DNA from: Nitrososphaera sp. UBA210
GTDB taxonomy: Archaea; Thermoproteota; Nitrososphaeria; Nitrososphaerales; Nitrososphaeraceae
Direction of reading: 5' to 3'
DNA length: 10,845 bases
NCBI GenBank assembly: GCA_002494895.1
Contig: DADA01000036.1
Location: 1 to 10,845, forward strand
Shown: positions 1-6,169 of the stretch, piece by piece
Layout: the number at the start of each line of letters is the position of its first letter
Position numbering within the stretch: position 1 is the stretch's first letter
The notes under the pieces: generated by a model
What the model was told of the DNA's origin: nothing
What the model saw: the letters and a program-made list of their open reading frames with translations, nothing else
Database searches by the model: none
Program-made: the position numbers and the translations under genes

Positions 1-405
1 AACCATCACACAGTGGAAGACCTCACGGAAGAATGGCGGGGGACGGTAAACAAGATAGGCTTCCAGTTCCACACCCCGTTTGTCAAGGGCGATCCTCTCA
101 CGTTCCCGTTCGGCGAGGAGCGGAACAGGGTGGTGGACAAGATAATCGAGCTGAAAAGGAAATATCCTGATTACGTTATCAACAGCGTCAAGCAGATTTC
201 GCTCATGAAAGGCAACTGGGGCGGTATCGGCACCACTCCGGTGCAGTGTCCCTCGTGGGCAATACTGTCCCTGGACCACATGGGCAGGCTCAAGCAGCCG
301 TGCTGCATCGGTAGCGCGGACAGCAAGTCGCTAAAGCCACTGTGCGAGGATTGTGGCTTGGGCTGCTATTCGATTCTTGTTGCTCAAGGCATAACTGGAA
401 ACTAG
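1..405 (+). CDS. Radical SAM family protein, C-terminal fragment (5' end outside window)
   Basis: The frame is open from the first base to the TAG at 403-405, so this is the last ~134 codons of a longer gene; the GTG at 13 is probably internal. The tail has a cysteine cluster typical of C-terminal auxiliary Fe-S regions (SPASM/twitch-like) of radical SAM enzymes: Cys codons at 247, 301, 304, 343, 352 and 364, spaced C-x17-CC-x12-C-x2-C-x3-C, with 'GRLKQPCCIGS' inside. Such a region would bind a second iron-sulfur cluster next to the N-terminal CxxxCxxC SAM cluster, which would lie upstream and is not visible. It resembles the C-terminal part of HpnH-like radical SAM proteins, but I cannot assign a substrate. 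The gene converges on the cyclase gene, with 23 bases between stops. Family call moderate; function unknown. Confidence 0.6.
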   Translation, partial: NHHTVEDLTEEWRGTVNKIGFQFHTPFVKGDPLTFPFGEERNRVVDKIIELKRKYPDYVINSVKQISLMKGNWGGIGTTPVQCPSWAILSLDHMGRLKQPCCIGSADSKSLKPLCEDCGLGCYSILVAQGITGN

Positions 406-428
406 CACCAGCGACGCTACATAGTTTC

Positions 429-1058
429 CTACAGGATGGCAAGTGCGCGCACGGGCGAACCTGTTGCCCCCTGCAGCCTAAGTGGCGCAATTACGAGCGT
501 AAAGCGGTTCTTGCCAATTTTGCCCAGGTTGCACAGGTTCTCGACTAGAAGTATGTTTTTTCGTAAGAGAATCCTGTGTGCCGAAAAGCTCGCATCAGAG
601 CCGGCGTCTATGCTTGGTCCGTCAATAGCTACAGCGCTTATTTTCTTTTCTACAAGGTATCTGGCCGCACCGGCAGACAGCCCCGGGTTCTCTGTCATGT
701 AGTTGTCGGCGCGCTGGTGTTTTTCCCAGCCCGTTGACAGCACCACGGTATCATGTTCGCGAATCCCTTTTCCCTGAATGTCTTTCACTTCAATAAGCTG
801 ATTTTTTTTCTTTGGAACATTCACCAAGAGCGCGGAGCGAACCAGCCTGTTTGCATTTATCATGTCGATGCTGGGCAAGCCCGGAACAAAATGCGAGGGC
901 GCATCCATGTGCGTGCCGGTGTGTGTGCTCATGAACACCACCTCAGAGTCGTAGCCATCGGCTTCGAACTTTGACCATGGAATGAACGATGGTTGTGGAG
1001 AGCCTGGAAAGACCTTGATGGATTGGGAAAGCTGCATCGTGAGGTCTACTATTCTCAT
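429..1058 (-). CDS. Cyclase/kynurenine formamidase-like metal-dependent hydrolase
   Basis: A 209-residue protein of the cyclase family (KynB-like amidohydrolases). Counting from the ATG at 1058, the signature HTGTHMDAPSHF gives H46, H50, D52 and H56, and a second block 'SAHRILLRKNILLVENLCNL' gives H161 and E173. These match the positions that bind the divalent metal pair in characterised family members. Length is normal (about 200-220). The ATG at 1067 lies three codons upstream in frame, but a TATA-like TTATTAA (1083-1089 on the minus strand) is 28 nt before the ATG at 1058, so I prefer the latter. No tryptophan-catabolism gene is nearby, so the substrate cannot be named; the family hydrolyses varied amides and lactones. 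It converges on the radical SAM gene and diverges from the Lrp-like gene at 1144. Confidence 0.85.
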   Translation of the reverse strand: MRIVDLTMQLSQSIKVFPGSPQPSFIPWSKFEADGYDSEVVFMSTHTGTHMDAPSHFVPGLPSIDMINANRLVRSALLVNVPKKKNQLIEVKDIQGKGIREHDTVVLSTGWEKHQRADNYMTENPGLSAGAARYLVEKKISAVAIDGPSIDAGSDASFSAHRILLRKNILLVENLCNLGKIGKNRFTLVIAPLRLQGATGSPVRALAIL

Positions 1059-1082
1059 CGATCTCATGAAATTGGGTTCATG

Positions 1083-1089
1083 TTAATAA
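1083..1089 (-). promoter_or_regulatory. TATA-like element of the cyclase gene
   Basis: TTATTAA on the minus strand, centred 28 nt upstream of the ATG at 1058 and only 19 nt from the ATG at 1067. The spacing favours a leaderless transcript starting at 1058. No Shine-Dalgarno sequence is visible. Confidence 0.4.
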
Positions 1090-1113
1090 CCATGCTTTGA
1101 ATCGTTGCGATCT

Positions 1114-1120
1114 CTTTAAT
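1114..1120 (+). promoter_or_regulatory. TATA-like element of the Lrp-effector-domain gene
   Basis: CTTTAAT centred 27 nt before the ATG at 1144, the expected position for a leaderless archaeal transcript. No Shine-Dalgarno sequence lies between it and the start. Confidence 0.5.
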
Positions 1121-1143
1121 TACTTACTAGGCGATAATTATGC

Positions 1144-1392
1144 ATGGCAACAGCGTACGTCCTTATCAACTGCGACCTTGGTTCCGAAGAAGAAATAATA
1201 CGCGAGATCAAAAAGCTCCCGGAGGCTGTTGAAGTCAACGGAGTGTATGGGGTATACGACATCATTGCCAAGATAAGGTCAGATACAATGGACAAGCTGA
1301 GAGAAACGGTAACGTGGCACGTCAGGCGCATAGACAAGGTGCGTTCTACCCTGACAATGATCGTGATAGAGGGTCAGGGAGACAAGAAATAG
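1144..1392 (+). CDS. Stand-alone Lrp/AsnC effector-binding (RAM) domain protein
   Basis: An 82-residue protein made only of the Lrp/AsnC C-terminal regulatory domain, an alpha-beta fold that in full-length Lrp proteins dimerises, assembles into octamers and binds amino acids. Family hallmarks: N-terminal strand 'AYVLINCDLGSE', central 'VNGVYGVYDIIAKI' and C-terminal strand 'STLTMIVIE'. The DNA-binding helix-turn-helix of full Lrp regulators is absent, and the good TATA spacing (1114-1120) shows that it has not been lost by truncation. Such SAM (stand-alone RAM) proteins may bind amino acids or modify full-length Lrp assemblies; its ligand is unknown. It is about 53% identical by hand count to the product at 8829-9059. 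The stop is one base from that of the convergent aminotransferase. Confidence 0.88.
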   Translation: MATAYVLINCDLGSEEEIIREIKKLPEAVEVNGVYGVYDIIAKIRSDTMDKLRETVTWHVRRIDKVRSTLTMIVIEGQGDKK

Positions 1393-1393
1393 A

Positions 1394-2572
1394 TCACTTC
1401 ACTAGGTCCTTCAGATAACTCGAGGCAGTAATTGCCTCCTCTTCACTGTTGAAAAAGTGTGGCGCTGCCCGGATGGCCTTTTTTCCGCCGCCGACATCCC
1501 TTGCGGCAAACACGATCTTATTTTGTCCAAGCCTCTTCACAATTTCCGACGAATGCGAGCCCGGTGGAGGCATGAAAGTCACTATGGATGATCTCTTTTC
1601 TTCGTCTTCCGGTCCATACAGTTCAACGCCCGGGATCTTGCCGATTTCTTCGCGCAGGACTCTTGCTACCCGCATGTTCATCTCCCTGATACTGCCGATG
1701 CCAATACGCAGTACGTATCGCAGCGAAGACTCTAGGCCTGCAGCGCCGGGATAATTCCGAAAGCCTGCCTGAAATCGTGAGGGCATCCCGAGCTCAGCCA
1801 GCGTGTGGCCTTTATCAGATAACGTGGCAGATTCGCCGCCCATCGCTCTAGGATTGAGCGTTTCCGCTGCCTGCTTGCTGCAGTAAAAAATCCCTATTCC
1901 CAGCGGGCCGCAAAGCCACTTGAAGCCGGGAAACGCGAGGAACTGGCAGCCTATTTTTCTTACATCGACAGGAATGGTACCTACGCTCTGAGCGGCGTCT
2001 ACGCTGAAAAGCGCGTTATTGTCCCTGGCGATCTTGCCTACCTGTTCAAGTGGCATTATTGCGCCCGTGTTGTAAAGTACCTGGGTCATGGTGACGAGTC
2101 GCGCTCCCTTTATGGCCTTTTCGAGCTTGCCAAGATTGAAAAAGCCGTTCTTGTCGATGCCCAGCTCTTTCAAAGTTACGCCCTTTTTCTGCGATACTGC
2201 CAGCCAAGGAAAATAGTTTGCCTGGTGCTCATGCCGGCCTCCGCGCACCACGATAGAATCGCCCTTTTTCCAGCCGATCCCGCCGGCTACCATGTTTAGA
2301 CCTTCGGTGGTGCTCTGTGTGAGCACGACTTCGTCCCGGTCGCAATTTATCAGGTGGGCCACCCTTGTGCGCAGCTCATCCAGAAGCGACGCGATATAGT
2401 CTGCCGTGAGCAAAGTGTCCGGGCCGTCTTCTGAAAGCTTTAGCATAAAGTCAGTCATTGCCTTGATAGTTGAAAGGGGAGTTGGCGCGATCGCCCCGTT
2501 GTTCATGTAGATCGTCTTTCTGGTTACTGCAAAGTCCCTGCGGATCTGGGTTTGGTCAATGTCGTTGATCAT
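1394..2572 (-). CDS. Class V aminotransferase (PLP-dependent, cysteine-desulfurase-like fold)
   Basis: A 392-residue fold-type I PLP enzyme. From the ATG at 2572: N-terminal 'IYMNNGAIAPTP' (21-32), cofactor-region 'TQSTTEGLN' (85-93), substrate/PLP-facing 'RHEHQANY' (113-120), 'SVDAAQS' (190-196) with D192 as the residue that bonds the pyridine nitrogen, and 'FPGFKWLCGP' (214-223) with K218 as the Schiff-base lysine. The usual His before this lysine is Phe. In place of the catalytic-cysteine loop of SufS/NifS enzymes it has 'VGGGKKAIRAAPHFFNSEEE', with no Cys, so classical cysteine desulfurase activity is unlikely; isopenicillin-N-epimerase-like or other class V lyase/transaminase chemistry fits better. 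The frame stays open to an ATG at 2689, but those 39 residues do not resemble the family and overlap the divergent gene. Confidence 0.85.
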   Translation of the reverse strand: MINDIDQTQIRRDFAVTRKTIYMNNGAIAPTPLSTIKAMTDFMLKLSEDGPDTLLTADYIASLLDELRTRVAHLINCDRDEVVLTQSTTEGLNMVAGGIGWKKGDSIVVRGGRHEHQANYFPWLAVSQKKGVTLKELGIDKNGFFNLGKLEKAIKGARLVTMTQVLYNTGAIMPLEQVGKIARDNNALFSVDAAQSVGTIPVDVRKIGCQFLAFPGFKWLCGPLGIGIFYCSKQAAETLNPRAMGGESATLSDKGHTLAELGMPSRFQAGFRNYPGAAGLESSLRYVLRIGIGSIREMNMRVARVLREEIGKIPGVELYGPEDEEKRSSIVTFMPPPGSHSSEIVKRLGQNKIVFAARDVGGGKKAIRAAPHFFNSEEEAITASSYLKDLVK

Positions 2573-2573
2573 G

Positions 2574-2579
2574 TTATAT
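2574..2579 (+). promoter_or_regulatory. TATA-like element of the degenerate RecA-like gene
   Basis: TTATAT centred 27.5 nt before GTG 2604. It begins two bases from the start codon of the divergent aminotransferase gene. The position decides the start choice: neither ATG 2559/2571 (upstream of the box) nor ATG 2649 (72 nt downstream) fits it. Confidence 0.5.
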
Positions 2580-2603
2580 TCAGCCACTGCAGCTTTAGCG
2601 CCA

Positions 2604-3203
2604 GTGGAATTCCATGAAATCCTAAGCGCGCGGGGCTTAAATACGCTGATGTTCACCGACCCGTACGCCAAGTTTTGCTTCACAGCCAACCTGGCTTCTA
2701 AATTCAGGAGGCCGGTCTATTTTGATCTCGACACCACGTTTACGGCCTACCTGCGCGCAGGCCTTGTCAAAACAGCTGACGTAGAAGTTTATCTTCCTTC
2801 CGAAAGCAATTTCATCTCGATGCTAAAGCAGCTCCTTTCATCAGTCGAATCAAGCGATCTGGTGATCTTTGATTCTGTCAACAGCTTTTACAGCCTTTTT
2901 AGGCTGCAGGAAAAATCGCTTGGAAGCCTTAACCACCTGCTGTCCATTCTACTGATGCTTCTTGTCCGGCGCGGCGTGGACTGCAAAGTGCCGGTTCTTG
3001 CCACCAGCATGCTGCGTTACAGGCACGCGGCAGGATGGATCCAGTCGCCTACCAGCCGGCGCCTCCTGCAGAACAAGAGTGCGGTGAAGCTAAAGGTGGA
3101 CTGGCAGGAACATCAGGAATTGATTCTGACTGTTCTGGGGCATGAGTCAATTCCTGAGGGAAGCGAGATGGTCTGCGAAAACACCGCGGTGCTTACAACT
3201 TGA
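2604..3203 (+). CDS. RecA/KaiC-like ATPase homologue with degenerate P-loop
   Basis: A 199-residue protein (from GTG 2604) that follows the order of a RecA/RadA/KaiC core. 'EFHEILSARGLNTLMF' (2-17) resembles the segment leading into the P-loop. At 18-31 'TDPYAKFCFTANLA' sits where GxxxxGK[ST] belongs, but glycines and the catalytic Lys-Thr are missing. 'RRPVYFDLDTTF' (35-46) matches the strand after the P-loop. 'SSDLVIFDSVNSFYSLF' (83-99) matches Walker B 'LVVIDSV', with D90 kept. 'VLATSMLRYR' (131-140) sits where RadA has its TNQV-like sensor strand. It probably no longer hydrolyses ATP and may be a binding partner or recombinase paralogue; this is inference. It diverges from the aminotransferase gene, and its last 11 bases overlap the convergent membrane-protein gene. 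Alternative starts: ATG 2559, 2571 or 2649. Confidence 0.6.
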   Translation: MEFHEILSARGLNTLMFTDPYAKFCFTANLASKFRRPVYFDLDTTFTAYLRAGLVKTADVEVYLPSESNFISMLKQLLSSVESSDLVIFDSVNSFYSLFRLQEKSLGSLNHLLSILLMLLVRRGVDCKVPVLATSMLRYRHAAGWIQSPTSRRLLQNKSAVKLKVDWQEHQELILTVLGHESIPEGSEMVCENTAVLTT

Positions 3204-3519
3204 CGCCAATCAGCATAAAGCCGATGAGAAGCGCGATCCCTATTGCTCCAAAACCGGATATCATGAGGGCCTTCTGCGCCCTTGGGTTCAGCGACTTTCC
3301 CGACTCGTATAGCATGAAAGTCCCTCCCATTCCGATGAAAAGTAAAAGCGTGATTACTATCGTTTCACCGGTCGTCTGCACGGTACGCGTGGGCACAATG
3401 AAAGCCTCAATGTTTCTCCCTTCGATCAGCGAGTTGACCAGACCAGATGCAAGCGTGAAAAACACCACAAGGTAAGCAATGGCAACTAGACCGGCGACCT
3501 TTGAAGTTGTAGTAAGCAT
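3193..3519 (-). CDS. Small membrane protein with three predicted helices
   Basis: A 108-residue hydrophobic protein that I cannot assign to a named family. From the ATG at 3519 there are three hydrophobic spans: about 8-28 ('VAGLVAIAYLVVFFTLASGL'), about 51-72 ('IVITLLLFIGMGGTFMLY') and about 83-107 ('LMISGFGAIGIALLIGFMLI'). The loops are short; that between helices 1 and 2 carries 'EGRNIEAFIVPTRTVQ'. No cofactor motif is visible. The ATG at 3570 would add 17 residues and overlap the divergent start at 3569; TATA elements at 3539-3544 and 3552-3559 both lie inside that extension, so 3519 is preferred. Its 3' end overlaps the RecA-like gene by 11 bases. It could be a subunit or assembly factor of a membrane complex, but nothing here says which. 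Confidence 0.7.
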   Translation of the reverse strand: MLTTTSKVAGLVAIAYLVVFFTLASGLVNSLIEGRNIEAFIVPTRTVQTTGETIVITLLLFIGMGGTFMLYESGKSLNPRAQKALMISGFGAIGIALLIGFMLIGVKL

Positions 3520-3538
3520 AACTGCGTCGTTGTAAGGC

Positions 3539-3544
3539 TTTAAA
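3539..3544. promoter_or_regulatory. Palindromic TATA element TTTAAA between divergent genes
   Basis: TTTAAA reads the same on both strands. It is centred 27.5 nt before the ATG at 3569 on the plus strand and 22.5 nt before the ATG at 3519 on the minus strand. A second element, TATAAATA at 3553-3560, would give a minus-strand start about 11 nt before the ATG at 3519. Either could drive the membrane-protein gene; only TTTAAA fits the plus-strand gene. Confidence 0.45.
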
Positions 3545-3568
3545 ATCCCATCTATAAATAAACCTTCC

Positions 3569-3793
3569 ATGACTCGACAGGAAAGATGCGCTGCCTGTCA
3601 CCGAAAAAATCTTGATGATAGCAAGTATTGCATTCATCACGCGCAGGCGCTCCAGAGCATCAGGGATCACCACAGGGCGTGGTCGGAAGCGTACGGCGAA
3701 ATCTCTTGGCTCGCGTTTCTTGACAGGGTTTCAAAAATGGAAGAAACAGGAAGCTGGGCAATAGAAGTGATAGAAGTCGAAAGGCTTTCATGA
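3569..3793 (+). CDS. Small Cys/His zinc-binding protein
   Basis: A 74-residue protein of no family I recognise. The N-terminus carries C7-x2-C10 and, ten residues on, C21-I-H-H24, a plausible four-ligand zinc site (CxxC...CxHH). The rest, 'IRDHHRAWSEAYGEISWLAFLDRVSKMEETGSWAIEVIEVERLS', looks helical with Trp and Glu residues and no membrane span. The start at ATG 3569 is supported by TTTAAA centred 27.5 nt upstream; there is no Shine-Dalgarno sequence, so the mRNA is probably leaderless. It diverges from the membrane-protein gene, whose alternative ATG at 3570 would overlap it. After its TGA at 3791-3793 the same frame stays open to 4069 (see the next gene). Small Cys/His proteins often mediate nucleic-acid or protein contacts; no role can be assigned. 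Confidence 0.65.
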   Translation: MTRQERCAACHRKNLDDSKYCIHHAQALQSIRDHHRAWSEAYGEISWLAFLDRVSKMEETGSWAIEVIEVERLS

Positions 3794-3848
3794 TTCGCAA
3801 GCCTCCCATATACCACTAAGAAACTACCGGAAGATAATACCAGACTAC

Positions 3849-3854
3849 CTATAT
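3849..3854 (+). promoter_or_regulatory. TATA-like element upstream of the 3926-4069 frame
   Basis: CTATAT, predicting a transcript start near 3878. A GTG at 3874 lies close to that point, but its frame ends at 3957. In the frame open to 4069, the first ATG is at 3926. The element suggests that this stretch is transcribed separately from the zinc protein. Confidence 0.3.
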
Positions 3855-3925
3855 CTCTGCATAGTTATCAGAAGTGCACGGCAAAGGAACAACTTCAGAC
3901 GGAATCCCACGAGCAGTGCTACCTG

Positions 3926-4069
3926 ATGGGAGAGCTGGAATCGCTGGGGCTGACTAGCATAAAATTAAATGAATTCAACAGCAATACCGAGCTAAAGATG
4001 CTGGTCAACGCGATAAAGGAGGACTTTATCGCGGAATACCGCAAGTCGATGACCGGCACCGTCGCCTAG
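3926..4069 (+). CDS. Putative small protein, start uncertain
   Basis: At least 47 residues from the ATG at 3926 ('MGELESLGLTSIKLNEF...' to '...YRKSMTGTVA'). The same frame is open upstream to the TGA at 3791, and 'KEQLQTESHEQC' just before the ATG looks protein-like, so the true product may be longer. No ATG, GTG or TTG occurs in this frame between 3794 and 3925. A GTG at 3874, well placed for the TATA at 3849-3854, reads 'VHGK' in another frame; a one-base shift near 3886 would join it to this frame and give about 64 residues. The stop is 7 bases from that of the convergent gene, a spacing typical of this window. No family recognised; the composition is charged and helical, with no membrane span. 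Confidence 0.4.
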   Translation: MGELESLGLTSIKLNEFNSNTELKMLVNAIKEDFIAEYRKSMTGTVA

Positions 4070-4076
4070 TCTGTCC

Positions 4077-4286
4077 TTAGGCGAACTCTAGGACAGTGCT
4101 CAGGGTCCCGCGCTCAAGAGACTGTATCAGGTCTTCAAGAATTATTACCATCTCTTTCTTGCTGACGATGCCAGACTCGACGCTTCTCTCTATCATGTGG
4201 CCCATAAGGTGTTCCAGTACATCCCTGTTATCGCCACCGGCATAATTATCCATGCAGTATGACTGGGCGGAGGTTGCTTTAGCCAT
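4077..4286 (-). CDS. Small conserved-looking hypothetical protein
   Basis: A 69-residue protein from the ATG at 4286 ('MAKATSAQSYCMDNYAGG...'), not recognised. After a polar N-terminus it is mostly amphipathic helix: 'DVLEHLMGHMIERSVESG', 'SKKEMVIILEDLIQSLERG' and a short 'LSTVLEFA' tail. The helices and Glu/Leu/Met content suggest a small dimerising or partner-binding protein, but no motif gives a function. The frame is open upstream to 4520, but that part runs antisense into the thermosome 3' end and is of unnatural composition (Trp/Ala-rich), so the start at 4286 is preferred; ATG 4253 is another option. A weak TATA-like AATATGTA lies at 4305-4312. Downstream, its stop faces that of the 3926-4069 frame. 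Confidence 0.6.
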   Translation of the reverse strand: MAKATSAQSYCMDNYAGGDNRDVLEHLMGHMIERSVESGIVSKKEMVIILEDLIQSLERGTLSTVLEFA

Positions 4287-4358
4287 CGGCGTGTAATTTT
4301 CTGTACATATTCTTGATGTTATGGAACCCGGGTTACATAAGACCGCAGCGCGCCGGTG

Positions 4359-4404
4359 AAAAAGATGAAAAAAGAGCAACTGGAGCCCCCGTAGGCTCAC
4401 CAGT
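4359..4404 (-). terminator. Terminator downstream of the thermosome gene
   Basis: Read on the minus strand after the stop at 4435, an imperfect hairpin (arms ACTGG+AGCC and GGCT+CCAGT, 2-nt bulge, 4379-4404) is followed by a T6 tract (4373-4368) and a T5 tract (4363-4359). Archaeal RNA polymerase terminates at oligo-T runs, and the hairpin may help. The site separates the thermosome from the small gene at 4077-4286. Confidence 0.55.
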
Positions 4405-4434
4405 GTTGTAGCGAGGGAATTGTTACCGGCACTA

Positions 4435-6096
4435 TCACATGTCCATGCCGCCCATTCCGCCCATGCCTCCCATTCCGCCTGGAGGACCGGGTGGGCCGCC
4501 GCCTGACTTGCTCGATGCAATCACGTCGTCGATCCTGAGGATCATCGACGCTACCTCAGTAGCCGACTTGATTATCTGTTCCTTGACGGCAAGTGGTTCT
4601 ACAATATCCAACTTGGACATGTCGGCAATCTTGGCGTTTCTTGCATCAACTCCTGTCCATTTGCTGCCCTTGCTCTGCTTTGAGCGGAGTTCTGTTAGCG
4701 TGTCTATGGGATCCATGCCTGCGTTCTCTGCCAGGGACAGTGGTATGACCTCAAGGGCTTCGGCAAATTTCTCTGCCGCCAGCTGCTCCCTGCCGGAAAG
4801 GGACTTTGCCCATTCCATCAGTTTTGCCGCCGCGTATGCTTCTGGGGCCCCGCCGCCAGCGACTATGGCTGGCTTTTCCAGAACGTCCTTTGATACCATG
4901 AGAGCGTCGTGGACCGAACGTTCTGCCTCGTCTACCACACGCTGCGATCCGCCCCTGATTAGAATGGTCACCGACTTGGGGTGTTTGCAGCCTTCAACAA
5001 AGACCCACTTGTCCGTCTCTACCTTTCGTTCTTCGACAAGATCTGCCGATCCAAGGTCCTTTGCCGTCAGGTCGTCGAGGTTGTTGACTATCCTGCCTCC
5101 TGTAGCGCGGGCCATCTTGGTCATGTCGCTTTCCTTCACTCTTCTCACCGTCAGGACGTTTGCCTTGGCCAGGTAGTGCTGCGCAACGTCGTCGATGCCC
5201 TTCTGGCAAACCACCACATTGGCGCCGCTTCCGACTATCTTGTCAACCATCGATTTTAGCATCCTGTTCTCCTCTTCAAGGAACATCTTCATCTGATCCG
5301 GAGAGCTGATGTTTATCTTGGCATCAAACTCTGTCTTTTCAATTTCAAGTGCCGAATTTACCAAGGCGATCTTGGCCTTTTCTATCTTTTTTGGCATGCC
5401 ACCATGCACGACTTCCTTGTCAAGTACTATTCCTTTGATCAGCTTGGTATCGCGTATCGAGCCGCCCGCCTTCTTTTCCACCTTGATGTCATCGATGTCA
5501 AGCTTGAAACCCGAGTCGGCCTTTTCCGCGACCGCAAGCGCGGCAGTCACTACAATGTCAGACAGTTCGTTTGCATCCCTTGACACGAGCTTTGTCTGCA
5601 TCGACGTCCTGGCTATCCTGACAAGCTCCGTCTTTTCATTGCCAGCCACCTTTTGCGCGATGCTGTTTAGCACTTCAATCGCTTTTGTGGCACTCTTTCT
5701 ATAGCCGTCAACGATTATCGTCGGGTGAACGTCTTTATTTATCAGCTCCTCCGCCTTTTCGATGAGGGCTCCCGCAAGGATGACTACGGAAGTAGTTCCG
5801 TCGCCAACCTCGTTGTCAGTAGCCTTGCTGATCTCGACCATCATCTTTGCAGCCGGGTGCTGTACGTCGATTTCCTTCAGAATCGTCGCGCCGTCGTTTG
5901 TTATCGTCACGTCGCCAAGCGAGTCGACAAGCATCTTGTCCATGCCCCTCGGTCCGAGGGAGCTTCTCACTATTTCGGCGATAAGCTTTGCAGCCGTTAT
6001 GTTGTTCTTTTGGGCGTCGCGACCCTTTGTCTGCGAAGCGCCTTCCTTCAGAATTATTACTGGAACGCCTCCAGCCGAGCCTTGTTGTATTGACAT
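4435..6096 (-). CDS. thsA: Thermosome subunit (group II chaperonin, HSP60/TCP-1 family)
   Basis: A 553-residue chaperonin subunit that builds the double-ring, built-in-lid, ATP-driven folding chamber in the archaeal cytosol. Visible motifs: 'SSLGPRGMDKML' (45-56), 'TNDGATIL' (66-73) and P-loop-like 'GDGTTS' (98-103) in the N-terminal equatorial domain; an apical domain around 210-370; 'RVVDEAERSVHDAL' (386-399), with D389 at the place of the catalytic Asp; and nucleotide-contacting 'GGGAPE' (414-419) in the C-terminal equatorial part. The C-terminus is the usual flexible Gly-Met tail (GGM repeats, 539-553). Length is normal. The start at 6096 follows an AGGAGG box. It has its own TATA box and terminator, so it is probably monocistronic and stress-inducible. 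The rhomboid-HSP20 gene ends 73 bases upstream on the same strand. Thaumarchaea usually hold more than one paralogue, so the letter in the symbol is uncertain. Confidence 0.97.
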   Translation of the reverse strand: MSIQQGSAGGVPVIILKEGASQTKGRDAQKNNITAAKLIAEIVRSSLGPRGMDKMLVDSLGDVTITNDGATILKEIDVQHPAAKMMVEISKATDNEVGDGTTSVVILAGALIEKAEELINKDVHPTIIVDGYRKSATKAIEVLNSIAQKVAGNEKTELVRIARTSMQTKLVSRDANELSDIVVTAALAVAEKADSGFKLDIDDIKVEKKAGGSIRDTKLIKGIVLDKEVVHGGMPKKIEKAKIALVNSALEIEKTEFDAKINISSPDQMKMFLEEENRMLKSMVDKIVGSGANVVVCQKGIDDVAQHYLAKANVLTVRRVKESDMTKMARATGGRIVNNLDDLTAKDLGSADLVEERKVETDKWVFVEGCKHPKSVTILIRGGSQRVVDEAERSVHDALMVSKDVLEKPAIVAGGGAPEAYAAAKLMEWAKSLSGREQLAAEKFAEALEVIPLSLAENAGMDPIDTLTELRSKQSKGSKWTGVDARNAKIADMSKLDIVEPLAVKEQIIKSATEVASMILRIDDVIASSKSGGGPPGPPGGMGGMGGMGGMDM

Positions 6097-6153
6097 TTTC
6101 TCACATGCCTCCTAAAATCGCAAAAATAGTTGGCATTTGCGGCATATTTTAAA
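6097..6153 (-). promoter_or_regulatory. Thermosome promoter and leader with Shine-Dalgarno
   Basis: On the minus strand a TATA box TTTAAAATA (6153-6145) predicts a start near 6123 and a leader of about 26 nt. AGGAGG (6113-6108) lies 11 nt before the ATG at 6096. Between them, at 6106-6101, is ATGTGA, a start codon followed directly by a stop. This is the clearest Shine-Dalgarno in the window, where most genes look leaderless. Confidence 0.6.
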
Positions 6154-6169
6154 TTTACTGCAACGGGGG

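Noticed and set aside
429..1058. Tryptophan-degradation kynurenine formamidase (kynB)
   Set aside because: The metal motif fits the superfamily, but no kynurenine-pathway gene is nearby and the family has many other activities.
2573..2689. 39-residue N-terminal extension of the class V aminotransferase
   Set aside because: It does not resemble the family N-terminus and would overlap the promoter and start of the divergent RecA-like gene.
3791..3793. TGA as a selenocysteine codon
   Set aside because: No SECIS-like hairpin is evident, the surrounding residues do not resemble a known selenoprotein, and I know of no selenocysteine machinery in this lineage.
4439..4495. Short tandem repeat in DNA
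   Set aside because: It encodes the GGM tail usual for thermosomes, so it is a coding repeat and not a mobile or regulatory element.
4287..4520. N-terminal extension of the small gene at 4077-4286 into the thermosome 3' end
   Set aside because: The added residues derive from antisense-frame thermosome sequence and cross the oligo-T terminator; the ATG at 4286 gives a sensible protein.
4439..5176. Long plus-strand open frame antisense to the thermosome gene
   Set aside because: It mirrors the thermosome codons (a Pro/Met-rich start comes from the GGM repeats) and has no promoter or family resemblance.
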